Source of the DNA: Fulvia fulva
Taxonomy: Eukaryota > Ascomycota > Dothideomycetes > Mycosphaerellales > Mycosphaerellaceae
Reading direction: 5' to 3'
Assembly (NCBI RefSeq): GCF_020509005.1
Contig: NC_063012.1
Location: 5,022,001 to 5,086,000 of the forward strand
Length of the DNA: 64,000 bases
Shown here: piece after piece, positions 1-10,217 of the stretch
Layout of the letters: every line of letters starts with the position of its first letter
Position numbering within the stretch: the stretch's first letter is position 1
The notes under the pieces: generated by a model
What the model was told of the DNA's origin: nothing
What the model saw: the letters and a program-made list of their open reading frames with translations, nothing else
The model's database searches: none
Made by a program: the position numbers and the translations under genes

Positions 1-2
1 TT

Positions 3-326
3 GCTAGTGCCGCTGCCGGTGTAGCAGGTGCCTTGGTACAGCGCCCACTACAGTACGCTGGTACCAAGAAGAAGGAGGATCTGCCGACACATCTACAGAA
101 CCTGCCTACGCTCAACCGTGAGCAGCGCGAAGACCTTAAGAAGCAGGGTAAGTGCTACCGCTGCCGTACAGGTTCTCACGTGTCGACCAACCCTGAATGC
201 CCAATGTATGGGTACGATGGCGACTATCGCCCACCGCGTCCACGCAATACCACGCCGAATCCGAACGCGAACCTCAGTTCCCTAGCCGCCGATCCGCGGC
301 AGGGAAATGGCACGACCGCTGCCTAA
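3..326 (+). CDS. gag: gag C-terminal part of gypsy copy 1 (partial)
   Basis: The frame is open from the window edge to a TAA at 324-326. Near its end it encodes a single retroviral-type zinc knuckle of the form C-x2-C-x4-H-x6-C (153-200), the usual nucleocapsid mark of gag; the last spacing (6) is longer than the standard 4. Gag packages the element RNA into cytoplasmic particles. The pol frame overlaps it in the -1 register from 197, and a slippery heptamer lies six codons before the gag stop. The start codon is outside the window, so no length can be given. Confidence 0.85.
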   Translation, partial: ASAAAGVAGALVQRPLQYAGTKKKEDLPTHLQNLPTLNREQREDLKKQGKCYRCRTGSHVSTNPECPMYGYDGDYRPPRPRNTTPNPNANLSSLAADPRQGNGTTAA

Positions 327-3300
327 GCGTGGTAGACAGCGGTCACCCGAACTTCCTAGGACAGAAAGAGCATGAGATTGAGAGACACGGAACGCAAGAG
401 ACGGTAACAGACTATAGTGAGGAGCTTAAGATATCGGCATGCGCACTGGATAAGCAACAGCCAGCTGTGTACCCTCACATAGTGTTACCCGTAATGATAC
501 AACAGAGAAAGGCTCGAGGCCTTGTAGATTCTGCTTCCACCTCTCTCTTTCTTGACTGGAAATTCACACGCAAATACACAATACCCCTGATCCCTTTGAC
601 GCAAAGCCGACGACTAACACTGGGAGATGGAACGGCCACTGCGCGGCAGATTACACACGCGGCCCCTGTAGACGTAGTCATAGGCGATCATCACGAGCAA
701 ATGTTATGCTACGTCACCGACCTCGAATACGACATCGTCTTTGGCCTGCCGTGGCTTACAGCGCACAACCCAAACATCTTCTGGGAGACAGGCGAGGTGG
801 CATTCAGGTCGGATTACTGCTTTGGTCACTGTCTACAGAATAAGACACCGACAACAGTGCAATCCCTGAACCACCGCGAGAAGAAGAAGCAGGCACCAGT
901 ACGGTACGGACCAGAGCCCTTCACTGGAGATGTAGCGAGCTTCACAGCAGGAGGAGCAGAGCTGAATGCCTCATCATATGACCTGGAAGACATAGACGAT
1001 GAAGAAGTGGACTGCCAGGGCGTTTCTCAACGCGCGTGGGGGATGTACGCGCACCGGCCTGGGGCTGAGTGCTTCTACATCATGCCCACTAGGCGTGAGA
1101 GCGACGGCGGAGAGCTTAAGCTGAGTGCAATGGCTGCTGATGATCTGGACCAATTCTTGAACAAGCAGTTCAATCACAACCCGAAGGAGAAGTTGCCGCC
1201 AATGTACCACGATATTGCGGACGCTTTCTCAGCTAAGGATCATGAAGGACTCCCACCTCACCGACTAGGCGTAGATCATGAGATTCACATTAAGCCTGAT
1301 GGTCCACAAGAGCCACCATACCGCAAGCCCTACGGCCTAGCTGAGAAGGAGAACGAGGCAGTTAAAAAATGGCTAGACGAGCAAACATCTGAAGGGAAGG
1401 TGCGGAAAGCAGGGCAAAAGACGAACCAGTCTCCTGCACCAGTGCTAGTGGTACGTAAGCCTGGAGGTGGGCTGCGTGTTTGTATCGACTACAGAGGATT
1501 GAATGCGATCACTATCAAGAACCGGTATCCGATTCCCTTGATACAAGAGACGCTCAACCGCATGCACGGCAAGAAGTACTTCACAAAGCTGGACATTGTA
1601 GCAGCCTTCAACAAGTTACGGATAGCTGAAGGGCACGAGTGGTTGACAGCGTTTGCGACACGATACGGCATCTACGAGTGTCTAGTGTTGCCATTCGGCT
1701 TGTGCAACGGACCAGCATCGTTCCAATCATACATCAACAAGGTCTTGCAAGAACACCTAGACGACTTTGTGTCGGCCTACCTGGATGACGTACTTATCTT
1801 CAGTGACACCTTGGAGGAGCACATTGAACACGTGCGGAAGGTTCTCACCAAGCTACGCGATGCAGGACTTACAGTGGACATCGACAAAAGCGAATTCCAC
1901 CAACAGAAGGTGAAGTATCTTGGGCTAATCATAACCCCTGACGGCATCGAGATGGACCCCGAGAAACTCGAATGTATTCAGACATGGGAAGCTCCTGAGA
2001 ACCTGAAGGATGTCCAGGCCTTCCTTGGATTTGCCAACTTCTACAGGCGATTCATCGAAGCATTTTCGCGCATAGCTGCTCCTCTCACAAACCTGACCAA
2101 GTCGGACGGACCAAGCAATCACAAGAACAGAAGGATTCAATGGTCACTAGATTGCCAACGAGCCTTTGACAATTTGAAAGCTGCGTTCAGCAAAGCCGGC
2201 ATGCTCGCACATTACGTGCTAGGCAGGGAAACAGTAATAGAGACAGATTCTTCAGATTTTGTGAACGCCGGCGTGCTTTCGCAGTATGACGAGAATGGTG
2301 TGCTACATCCTGTGGCCTTCTACTCGAAGAAGTTGAGTCCACAGGAGTGCAATTATGAAATCTATGATAAGGAACTGTTAGCCATCATCAAGGCTTTTGA
2401 GGAATGGAGACCCGAGCTCGCCTGCGAGGCAGATGATGAGGACTCACAGCCAGTCAAGATTTACACCGACCACAAGAACCTGGAATACTTCATGACGACA
2501 AAGCAGCTAAATCGGCGACAAGCGCGTTGGGCTGAGTTCTTGTCACAGTTCAACTTCAAGATAATATACCGTCCAGGACTTCAAGGTACAAAGCCAGACA
2601 GCCTGACGAGACGCAGCCAGGACCTTCCGCAGGGGGTGGACGACCCTCGGAACCAGCATCAGCATCAGACATTGCTGCCTCCTAAGCGATTCCTTAAGAT
2701 CGCCTCACTACAGGCAACAGTAGAAGATGCGCCGGAAGAAGAGGAACCAGTACCGCTAAACCCTGAAGCTGAAGAGTTTATGCCTACAGAACGAGATGCG
2801 CCTACTGAACAACCGGCGACGCGTGAAAGTCAGCGGGAAGCCGAACTCGAGTATCGAATGTCGACGGCGTACGTAACCGATAACGAGCTCAAGACCGCGA
2901 TTAAGGACCTGCAGAAAGACCGCACTCCTACACTGCTACAGAGAGCGAAGATTCACCCAGCACACTGCAAAGTGGATGGCGACCTGCTATATGTTCGAAA
3001 CCAATACGACGGCTGGAGCTTATGGGTACCAAATGACCAAGCTTTACAGACCAGGATAATCAAGATAAACCATGACGCTCCAGCAGCAGGCCATCCAGGA
3101 CGAGCTCGCACTTATGAACTCGTAGCACGTGAATTCTACTGGCCTGGATTAGCGAGATCCGTGCGCAGATACACCGCGAATTGCCGCACCTGCCGTACAA
3201 CAAAATCTCTGCACTCCCAGCCACTAGGATTACTACAGCCACTTCCTGTTCCAGATCGGCCTTGGAAACACATTGCAGTCGACTTCGTTGTCGGACTCCC

Positions 3301-4993
3301 AGACAGCACTCTTGACGGCATGGTCTACAACAACATTATGACCGTCACTGACAGGCTCACTAAGGAAGTCGAGCTGATCCCTATTGGCGCAATGACAGCA
3401 CAGAATACGGCAAGGCTTTTCCTCAAACATGTGTTCTGTCGGCGCGGGTTTCCTGACACCATTACACCAGACCGTGGCAAGCAGTGGGTTGCTACCTTCT
3501 GGAAGAAACTCTGCAAGATGCTCCGCACAAATCGCAAGCTGAGTTCTTCGTATCACCCAGAAACTGATGGACAGTCAGAACGCACTAACCAGGCGATGGA
3601 ACAGTATCTCCGCATGTTCACCAACGAGGCACAGGATGACTGGGCAGAATGGCTGTGCCTTGCTCAGTTCGCGATCAACAATCACCTGTCTGAGACTACT
3701 GGTGTGTCGCCGTTCTACGCCACCTTAGGATACAACCCTGAGTTCATAGAGCGAGTTGACCTGAACGCTGGAAAGGAGGGAGGACTGACCACTCTCCAGC
3801 GACTGGACGCGCGATCAGCAGAAACCTTTGTGCGTCGAATTTGCGAGCTTCACAAACACCTTCAAGAGAATATGCGAATGTCACAAGCTCTCCAAGCAGA
3901 GGCAGCAAACCGCCACCGAAGCATTCCTCCAGACTACAAGGTGGGTGATTGGGTGTATCTTAGCACCAAGAACATCCGCACGACTCGACCATCTAAGAAG
4001 CTGGACAGGAGATATGTCGGCCCTTACCAGATCACGGAAGTTATGCCGGCCAGACTCTCTTATCGACTGAAACTATCAGACGCTCTAGTAGGACTTGATA
4101 ACTGCTTCCACACCTCACTACTACAACGAGCCGACCACCCCGATTTCCCACCACTTGAAGGGCAGCATCTGGCGCCGCCACCACCGATAACTATCGAACC
4201 TGACACCACCGAGGCTGATGCAGCAGCCGATGTAGTGGCAGCACCTACGCACATGTACGAGGTGGAAAAGATCCTTGACATGTACACCCGTAAGCGGGCA
4301 GGCAAGGTGAAGAAGGGGCACAAGCGCAAAGTAGATACATGGTACAAGGTGAAATGGGCTGGATATCAGAACGAAGAGGATGGTGAGACCTGGCAACCTG
4401 CAGAGGACATGCTTGAACACGCAGCCGCCGCTGTTGCAGACTTTCACCATAACCGGCCGGAGTTGTCTACGCCTGTAGGCTTCGCAGCTCCATCTGACTG
4501 GTCCCTACCAGCCACTGAGATACTCGGGCTCAACTCGATCAGGGTCATTCCGAAAGACACCGTCACGAATGAGTCGCCTCGAGCCTTGCCTCTAATAGAA
4601 TCTGCTCCGCACATATTCGATACTCGAGTGGAGCCTACAGAGCCTGCAATGATACCCAACTTTGGTCATAAGGATCATACGCGAGTGCGAGCCGAAGACA
4701 GACTTAGATCTGGGGCAAGCCAGCTAACTAGGCAACATGTTTCTCGAAGGAAGCCGGTCGAGGATAGTCTTGATAGAGCGAATGCGATGTTATCGGATGA
4801 CGACAGGGCACTAGAGGATGATTCGGCGTTCGCGCGATTATGGAGCTCGACAGGCAAGTGGCCTCACAAGGTGAATAACGCTCAGAGGACTGAGGCGTGT
4901 TTTGGGAGGGGGGGTACTGTCACGGGCAGCCCGCGACCCCTCACTGTAGCTGCGTCGGCCCGGCTGAACCGCGGACCTTCTGCATCGGGTTAG
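197..4993 (+). CDS. pol: pol polyprotein of gypsy copy 1 (PR-RT-RNaseH-IN-chromodomain)
   Basis: An uninterrupted frame of 1598 codons from the ATG at 197, which directly follows a TGA; in life it is probably entered by -1 frameshift near 305. Numbering from 197: aspartic protease with D-S-A near residue 111; reverse transcriptase with Y-L-D-D near 528; RNase H first Asp near 684; integrase with H-H-C-C zinc segment near 955-995, catalytic Asp in V-D-F near 1028, Asp in D-R-G near 1092 and Glu near 1120; chromodomain about 1354-1420, which in chromoviruses targets integration to marked chromatin. The frame runs through the purine tract and 76 bases into the 3' LTR, so the last 25 residues are LTR-encoded. 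No stop, frameshift or missing catalytic residue was seen, so the element may be competent. Confidence 0.93.
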   Translation: MPNVWVRWRLSPTASTQYHAESEREPQFPSRRSAAGKWHDRCLSVVDSGHPNFLGQKEHEIERHGTQETVTDYSEELKISACALDKQQPAVYPHIVLPVMIQQRKARGLVDSASTSLFLDWKFTRKYTIPLIPLTQSRRLTLGDGTATARQITHAAPVDVVIGDHHEQMLCYVTDLEYDIVFGLPWLTAHNPNIFWETGEVAFRSDYCFGHCLQNKTPTTVQSLNHREKKKQAPVRYGPEPFTGDVASFTAGGAELNASSYDLEDIDDEEVDCQGVSQRAWGMYAHRPGAECFYIMPTRRESDGGELKLSAMAADDLDQFLNKQFNHNPKEKLPPMYHDIADAFSAKDHEGLPPHRLGVDHEIHIKPDGPQEPPYRKPYGLAEKENEAVKKWLDEQTSEGKVRKAGQKTNQSPAPVLVVRKPGGGLRVCIDYRGLNAITIKNRYPIPLIQETLNRMHGKKYFTKLDIVAAFNKLRIAEGHEWLTAFATRYGIYECLVLPFGLCNGPASFQSYINKVLQEHLDDFVSAYLDDVLIFSDTLEEHIEHVRKVLTKLRDAGLTVDIDKSEFHQQKVKYLGLIITPDGIEMDPEKLECIQTWEAPENLKDVQAFLGFANFYRRFIEAFSRIAAPLTNLTKSDGPSNHKNRRIQWSLDCQRAFDNLKAAFSKAGMLAHYVLGRETVIETDSSDFVNAGVLSQYDENGVLHPVAFYSKKLSPQECNYEIYDKELLAIIKAFEEWRPELACEADDEDSQPVKIYTDHKNLEYFMTTKQLNRRQARWAEFLSQFNFKIIYRPGLQGTKPDSLTRRSQDLPQGVDDPRNQHQHQTLLPPKRFLKIASLQATVEDAPEEEEPVPLNPEAEEFMPTERDAPTEQPATRESQREAELEYRMSTAYVTDNELKTAIKDLQKDRTPTLLQRAKIHPAHCKVDGDLLYVRNQYDGWSLWVPNDQALQTRIIKINHDAPAAGHPGRARTYELVAREFYWPGLARSVRRYTANCRTCRTTKSLHSQPLGLLQPLPVPDRPWKHIAVDFVVGLPDSTLDGMVYNNIMTVTDRLTKEVELIPIGAMTAQNTARLFLKHVFCRRGFPDTITPDRGKQWVATFWKKLCKMLRTNRKLSSSYHPETDGQSERTNQAMEQYLRMFTNEAQDDWAEWLCLAQFAINNHLSETTGVSPFYATLGYNPEFIERVDLNAGKEGGLTTLQRLDARSAETFVRRICELHKHLQENMRMSQALQAEAANRHRSIPPDYKVGDWVYLSTKNIRTTRPSKKLDRRYVGPYQITEVMPARLSYRLKLSDALVGLDNCFHTSLLQRADHPDFPPLEGQHLAPPPPITIEPDTTEADAAADVVAAPTHMYEVEKILDMYTRKRAGKVKKGHKRKVDTWYKVKWAGYQNEEDGETWQPAEDMLEHAAAAVADFHHNRPELSTPVGFAAPSDWSLPATEILGLNSIRVIPKDTVTNESPRALPLIESAPHIFDTRVEPTEPAMIPNFGHKDHTRVRAEDRLRSGASQLTRQHVSRRKPVEDSLDRANAMLSDDDRALEDDSAFARLWSSTGKWPHKVNNAQRTEACFGRGGTVTGSPRPLTVAASARLNRGPSASG
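302..344 (+). promoter_or_regulatory. Predicted -1 ribosomal frameshift signal (slippery site plus hairpin)
   Basis: The heptamer GGGAAAT (302-308) sits in the gag register as G-GGA-AAT and fits the X-XXY-YYZ rule. Five bases later an 8-bp perfect stem forms between GACCGCTG (314-321) and CAGCGGTC (337-344), with a 15-base loop. Pol is in the -1 frame, and slippage here would continue straight into it with Lys at 305-307 then Trp at 308-310. Heptamer, spacer, stem and register all agree; function is inferred. Confidence 0.8.
4904..4914 (+). other. Polypurine tract of gypsy copy 1
   Basis: The eleven-base run GGGAGGGGGGG ends three bases before the 3' LTR. It is the expected plus-strand DNA primer site. 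The same tract is kept in RIPped copies 2 and 3 next to their LTRs. Confidence 0.8.
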
Positions 4994-5101
4994 CGCGGCT
5001 TGGCTTTACTTTATAACTTCGCCGCGCCTCGCGCTCCTCTGTCGTAGCTTCGTAGAACAACAACTATCTCATTCGGACCCTATGGTACGCGCGCCCTTAC
5101 A
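4918..5101 (+). repeat. 3' LTR of gypsy copy 1 (184 bp)
   Basis: It starts TGTCACGGGC and ends GCCCTTACA, giving the TG...CA ends of an LTR. RIPped versions of the same 184-bp unit occur at 14463-14646 (+), 15299-15482 (-) and 30387-30569 (-), which fixes its borders. The short length is typical of small fungal chromovirus LTRs. Confidence 0.9.
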
Positions 5102-6720
5102 AATAGTAGGAGATAGAACGGCTACTACGCGGCAGATTATACACGCGGCCCTTATAGACGTAGTTATCGGCGATTATTACGAGCAAATATTATACTACGT
5201 TACCGACCTCGAAAACGACATCGTCTTTAGCCTACCGTAGCTTATAGCGTATAACCTAAACATCTTCTAGGAGACAGGCGAGGTGGTATTTAGATCGGAT
5301 TACTACTTTAGTCACTATCTATAGAATAAGACATCGATAATAGTATAATCCCTAAACTACCGCGAGAAGAAGAAGTAGGCACTAGTACGGTACGGACTAG
5401 AGCCCTTTATTAGAGAAGTAGCGAGCTTTATAGTAGGAGGGGTAGAGCTAAACGTCTTATTATATAACCTAGAAGACATAGACGATAAAGAAGTAGACTA
5501 CTAGGGCGTTTCTTAACGCGCGTAGGGGATATACGCGTACCGGCCTAGGGCTAAGTGCTTCTATATTATATATACTAGGCGTAAGAGCGACGGCGGAGAG
5601 CTTAAGCTAAGTGTAATAGCTACTAATAATCTAGACTAATTCTTGAATAAGCAGTTTAATTATAACCCGAAGGAGAAGTTACCGCCGATATACTACGATA
5701 TTACGGACGCTTTCTTAGCTAAGGATTATAAAGGACTCCTACCTTACCGACTAGGCGTAGATTATAAGATTCATATTAAGCCTAATAGTCTATAAGAGCC
5801 ACTATAGCGCAAGCCCTACGGCCTAGCTAAGAAGGAGAACGAGGTAGTTAAGAAATAGCTAGACGAGTAAATATCTAAAGGGAAGGTACGGAAAGTAGGG
5901 CAAAAGACGAGCTAGTCTCCTATACTAGTACTAGTAGTATGTAAGTCTAGAGGTAGGCTACGTGTTTATATCGACTATAGAGGATTAAGTACGATTACTA
6001 TTAAGAACCGGTATCCGATTCCCTTAATATAAGAGACGCTTAACCGTATATACGGTAAGAAGTACTTTACGAAGCTAGATATTATAGTAGCCTTTAACAA
6101 GTTACGGATAGCTAAAGGGCACGAGTAGTTAACGGCGTTTACGATACGATACGGTATCTACGAGTGTCTAGTGTTGCTATTCGGCTTATATAACGGACTA
6201 GCATCGTTCTAATTATATATTAACAAGGTCTTATAAGAACACCTAGACGACTTTATGTCGACCTACCTAGATAACGTACTTATCTTTAGTAACACCTTAG
6301 AGGAGCACATTAAATACGTACGGAAGGTTCTTACTAAGCTACGCGATATAGGACTTATAGTGGACATCGATAAAAGCGAATTCTACTAATAGAAGGTGAA
6401 GTATCTTAGGCTAATTATAACCCCTAACGGCATCAAGATAGACCCCGAGAAACTCGAATGTATTTAGACATAGGAAGCTCCTAAGAACCTAAAGGATGTC
6501 TAGGCCTTCCTTAGATTTGCCAACTTCTATAGGCGGTTTATCGAAGCATTTTCGCGTATAGCTACTCCTCTTATAAACCTGACCAAGTCGGACGGACTAA
6601 GCAATCACAAGAACAGAAGGATTCAATAGTCACTAGATTACTAACGAGCCTTTGACAATTTGAAAGCTACGTTTAGCAAAGCCGGTATACTCGTACATTA
6701 CGTACTAGGTAGGGAAATAG
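5102..6720 (+). pseudogene. RIPped pol fragment of gypsy copy 2: protease to RT
   Basis: Collinear with bases about 617-2240 of the intact copy, covering protease through the end of reverse transcriptase. Many in-frame TAG and TAA codons stand where the intact copy has CAG, CAA or TGG. A stretch around 6580-6665 still keeps several CpA/TpG sites; the same patch is unmutated in copy 3. The last 15 bases (TAGGTAGGGAAATAG, 6706-6720) are one side of the LINE target duplication. Confidence 0.9.
6706..6720 (+). repeat. Target site duplication of LINE A, left
   Basis: TAGGTAGGGAAATAG, identical to 11769-11783. Joining the two flanks at this word restores the gypsy pol sequence, which proves the insertion point. 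Confidence 0.93.
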
Positions 6721-6893
6721 ATAGATAGATTTGTCATTCCCCTGTTCTAGGACCCTATCCGGCCTATGCAGGTATATATCTATTGTTATGTACAAAGGGA
6801 AACCCGAATAGGTGAAAACCCTTCCCGCCCCCGACTACTCCTTGTCTAGATTAGCTTTCCCTCTGAACGTACGTAGTCCATGTCACTACCCCG
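6721..6893 (-). other. 3' UTR and tetranucleotide tail of LINE A
   Basis: On the minus strand the element runs about 170 bases past the ORF2 stop and ends in a CTATCTAT tail instead of poly(A). The chimeric LINEs at 22828 and 31236 end in the same tetranucleotide, which suggests a shared 3' recognition by the reverse transcriptase. Confidence 0.75.
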
Positions 6894-9800
6894 TTAGCCC
6901 CCGCTCCTAGCCGGTCTCGTCGCGCTGCGTCGTGTCCTCTCTTCCTGCACTGCTCCTACTAGGCGGTACTGTTCTAGCCAGCCCTTCTCTAGTATCCAGT
7001 TCGTAATGCGCCGTAGGTCTTCAGCGTTGTTAAGAAGTGCCCCAATCGTCCGGTTCCTCGCCTTTGCCATCCACTCCCCCCTTCCTAGCGACCACCTCGG
7101 ACAGACGAGGAGTGCGTGCCGTACGTTCTGGGAGCGATAGCCGCAGGGGCAGCTAGTATTCGTGTATCCTGGGACCTTCCTCCATGATAGGTACCCCTGG
7201 AGGCCGATGTGTTCGCTTCGCAGTTGGGTTGCTATGCTACTCTGTGCCCTCGTAAGGCGGTAGTGGATGAGCTTCGGGGGGTGCTTGACCGCGGATTTTG
7301 TAGCTGACCATTCCTTAGGTTGTCCCGCTGGCTAAGGGCGTCCACTATGCCCTACAACCTGGTTGTTCCACCTCTCTTTCCATAGTTGCTCTACAAACGA
7401 TTTCTCACCTTCCCATTGTGTTGCTAGCTGTTCGTCCCTTGCCCGGTAGTTCGGCTCGTTTCCGGGTCGAATGCCCTTATGCGCTGGTACTGATTCGCGG
7501 GCCCTTGCGACTGCACTGGCGATGACCTTCTGTACTGGGTACTGTGCCGACTTGCCTAAGTAGGAGGTCCGTAGTCCCTGGATGTATAGGTCGATCGGCG
7601 GTATAGCGGTCTCGTGCTCAAGCATCCTCGTTGGTGTCGACTTATATGCCCCGGTGACCTTCCTTAGGCATTGGTTTTGGATCTTCGCTAGCGGCGCGAC
7701 GAGTCCCTTCGATGGGCAGGCCCTCTCGCCTAAGGACCACACTTGGCTGCCATAGGTAAGGACTGGCCGTACAATAGCCGTATATAGAAGTCGTGACTGC
7801 CGGAAGTCCGCCCCCCATGTGGACGTAGTGAGCCTCTGGCATGATGCCATATTCTGTTCAGCTTTCCGTAATATTGCCTGTACGTGCTTCCTCCACCGTA
7901 GCGCCGGGTCCACCCATAGTCCGAGGATCCTGAGCTGATTTGCCGGGTTAGTCGTGTGCCCCTGTATCTGGATAGAAGCTTGCATATTGTGGAACCGTGG
8001 CCGGCGCGTAAAGTGTATCAGATTGTACTTTTCTGGGGCAAACCGAGCCCCGTGCCTCCTAGCCCAGTCCTCGCAGATCTTGTGCTTCTCTTCTAGTAGC
8101 CTACAGTTCTCCTCAGTCGAGGAAGACCACGCTAGGATGTTTGTGTCGTCTACGAAGCCGCTCGCAGCGGTGTTCTGGGATTCTAGGGCTGGGAGCAGCG
8201 TCGCCATAAAGAAGAGGAACAGAATAGGTGCTAGCGTTGAGCCTTGCGGGATTCTAGTGTGGACTGCTTGAAATGGGCTTCTGTACTGGCCGACCAGGAT
8301 CGACGTACTGCGGTTTTGGAGGTAGGACCGTACGAAGTTGACAAGCCACTCAGGGAGTCCTTTCGACCTTAGGATGTAGAGAAGCCGCGGGTGTGACACG
8401 TAGTCGAAGGCTCCCGATATGTCTAGGCTAAGTAAGGAAGCCACCTTGTCCCTATTCTTATACCAGATGGCCTTTACCTGAGAGGTGATAAGTTCCATCG
8501 CGGATAGCGTCGATCGCTGTGGGCGCGCACCCATCTGGGTGTCCGGGAGTAGGGAGTGTTCCTCTGCCGCCTCGGAGAGTCTCGTTGCAACCAGCTTCTC
8601 AAGCGCCTTCCCAAGAGTGTTAAGGAGCGCAATTGGGCGGTACGACTTCACCTGCGTATAGTCTTCCTTCTACGGCTTGCGTAGGACCACTGTCGTCGAT
8701 TGTTTAAAAGCTATCGGGTGGTATCCGGTCTGTAGGCAGGCGTTGAAGATCGCTGCAACTGCTGGGGCTAGTTGATCTCTACACTTCTTTAGTAGCTCGT
8801 TTGGGATCCCATCCGGCCCCGGGGCTTTCTTCGCCGGCAACTTCCTCAGCACAGCGGTAACTTCTCCCTCGGACACCTCCTGTTGGACCGCGATGCTAGG
8901 GGCTAGGGGAGTAGAGCTGTTTATGTCGCTTAGATCAGCCTCGACTGGGGGTGGGAAGAACTTGCTAGCCAGTAGACGCGCCTTGGCCTCGGGGTCGCTA
9001 ACCGGGCCACTAGGCGATTGTAGCGCTGGGATAGAGAAGGAGGGGCCCTGTGTAGGGTCCTGTCGGGCCCATTTCGCTAGCTTCCACATCCTCTCTGGCT
9101 TGCCGGCGATTTCTTCCACTGTGGCCCTCCAGCCGACTGCTTTCTCCCTCCGTATTATAGCTTTCTTCTGTTGGCATGCCTCCCTGTATACGTTCCAGGC
9201 CTCCTCGCTATGGCTGCTCGTCCACACCCGGCGGGCTCTCCTTGCTTCTCTTACTACCGCAGTGCACTCCGGCGTCCAGTATGGTTTGGACCATGTCGTT
9301 GGTTGGGCAAGCGGAACGTGAAGTGAGGTCGCTTTTCTTATTTCGTCTGTCAACCCCTGGACTGCTTCGTCTATCTCGTCTTTACTGTTGTATTGCTGCT
9401 GCGCGATCTGGACTAGCCTCTTGGAGTCATCGAGGTACGCCTGGATGTTGGCCCAGTGGGCCTTTCCCCAGTTTGGCTTAGGGGTTCTCGCTGGTGTGCG
9501 TTGTATCTGTGTCGCGATAGAGGTCCTGACTGGCATGTGGTCTGACGACGCCTCGAGTTCATGTTCGATCCCACAGTAGGTTACCGTGTGGTAGTGGCTA
9601 TCTGAGATCCAGGAGAGGTCGATCGTGCCTTGGAGTCCCCCTCTCTTCCAGGTGCCCAGGTCCTTCGGGGTATTGAGGGCAATTGCGTTGCTCGCCATCA
9701 AGTCGAGTACTTCGTCGGCTATAGGGTGCGGCTGCATAAGGCTTTCCCAGGAAGGGTGGTGTATGTTGAAGTCTCCTACTACGATGTGGCACCCTTGTCT

Positions 9801-10217
9801 CTTGAGCGCACTGTCTAGGTGTCTGCAGACCCCTAGGTCGCGGCTAGACCTCGAGGCTGGCGGTTGCATGTATAGGTTGTGTATCCAGGTGCTACCCACG
9901 TGGAGGGAGGTAATATCGCCCCCGCCTTCTTCGTCTGCGTAGTACACTACCTCCCAGTCGGATTCTAGTATGTCCTTGCTGACATAGAAGCACGTGCGGG
10001 GTCTGCCGTCGCCTCGTAGGCATGTCGTGTAGCCTGGTGACTTGCAGGTCGTTGGTCTCTTATGGTGCGGGTTAATCCATGGCTCCTGGATTGCAAGGAC
10101 GTGGTGGACGCGCGGGTCCGCCTCGTGTAGGAAATGGTTCTGGACTATATCCTTGCTATGGTTGACGTTATACTGGATGATGTTAAGCGTGTCGAGGCTA
10201 GTCATCGGCATCGACAA
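6894..10217 (-). pseudogene. LINE A ORF2: APE endonuclease and reverse transcriptase, two stops
   Basis: Read on minus from the ATG at 10217 to a TAA at 6894-6896 (1108 codons) the frame has just two stops: TAG at 8670-8672, between endonuclease and RT core, and TAG at 7332-7334, before the C-terminal zinc motif. In the related LINE at 23021-25051 the first site is a Gln codon. The N-terminal part is an APE-type endonuclease (G-D-F-N then S-S-D-H motifs), the middle an RT with F-V-D-D near residue 692, the C-terminus a C-x-C-G...H...C-P motif near residue 1019. No RNase H signature was seen. The product would nick DNA and prime reverse transcription at the target. Its start overlaps the end of ORF1 by 20 bases. 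Confidence 0.9.

Larger units (their letters stand above)
1..5101 (+). mobile_element. Ty3/gypsy chromovirus, un-RIPped, 5' end outside window (copy 1)
   Basis: This LTR retrotransposon is cut by the left window edge. Visible are the end of gag, a complete pol, a purine tract and the 3' LTR. Order of domains (protease, reverse transcriptase, RNase H, integrase, chromodomain) is that of Ty3/gypsy chromoviruses. The reading frame is intact and CpA/TpG are as common as in ordinary DNA, unlike the two related copies in this window, so it is the youngest of the three. The DNA directly after its LTR (5102 on) continues a RIPped copy of the same family in mid-pol, so this element appears to sit inside that copy. 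The expected duplicated target is AATAG at 5102-5106; its partner would lie left of the window. Confidence 0.93.

Noticed and set aside
28..285. An 85-codon frame overlapping the gag end
   Set aside because: It is the third register across the gag/pol overlap, without domain or element logic.
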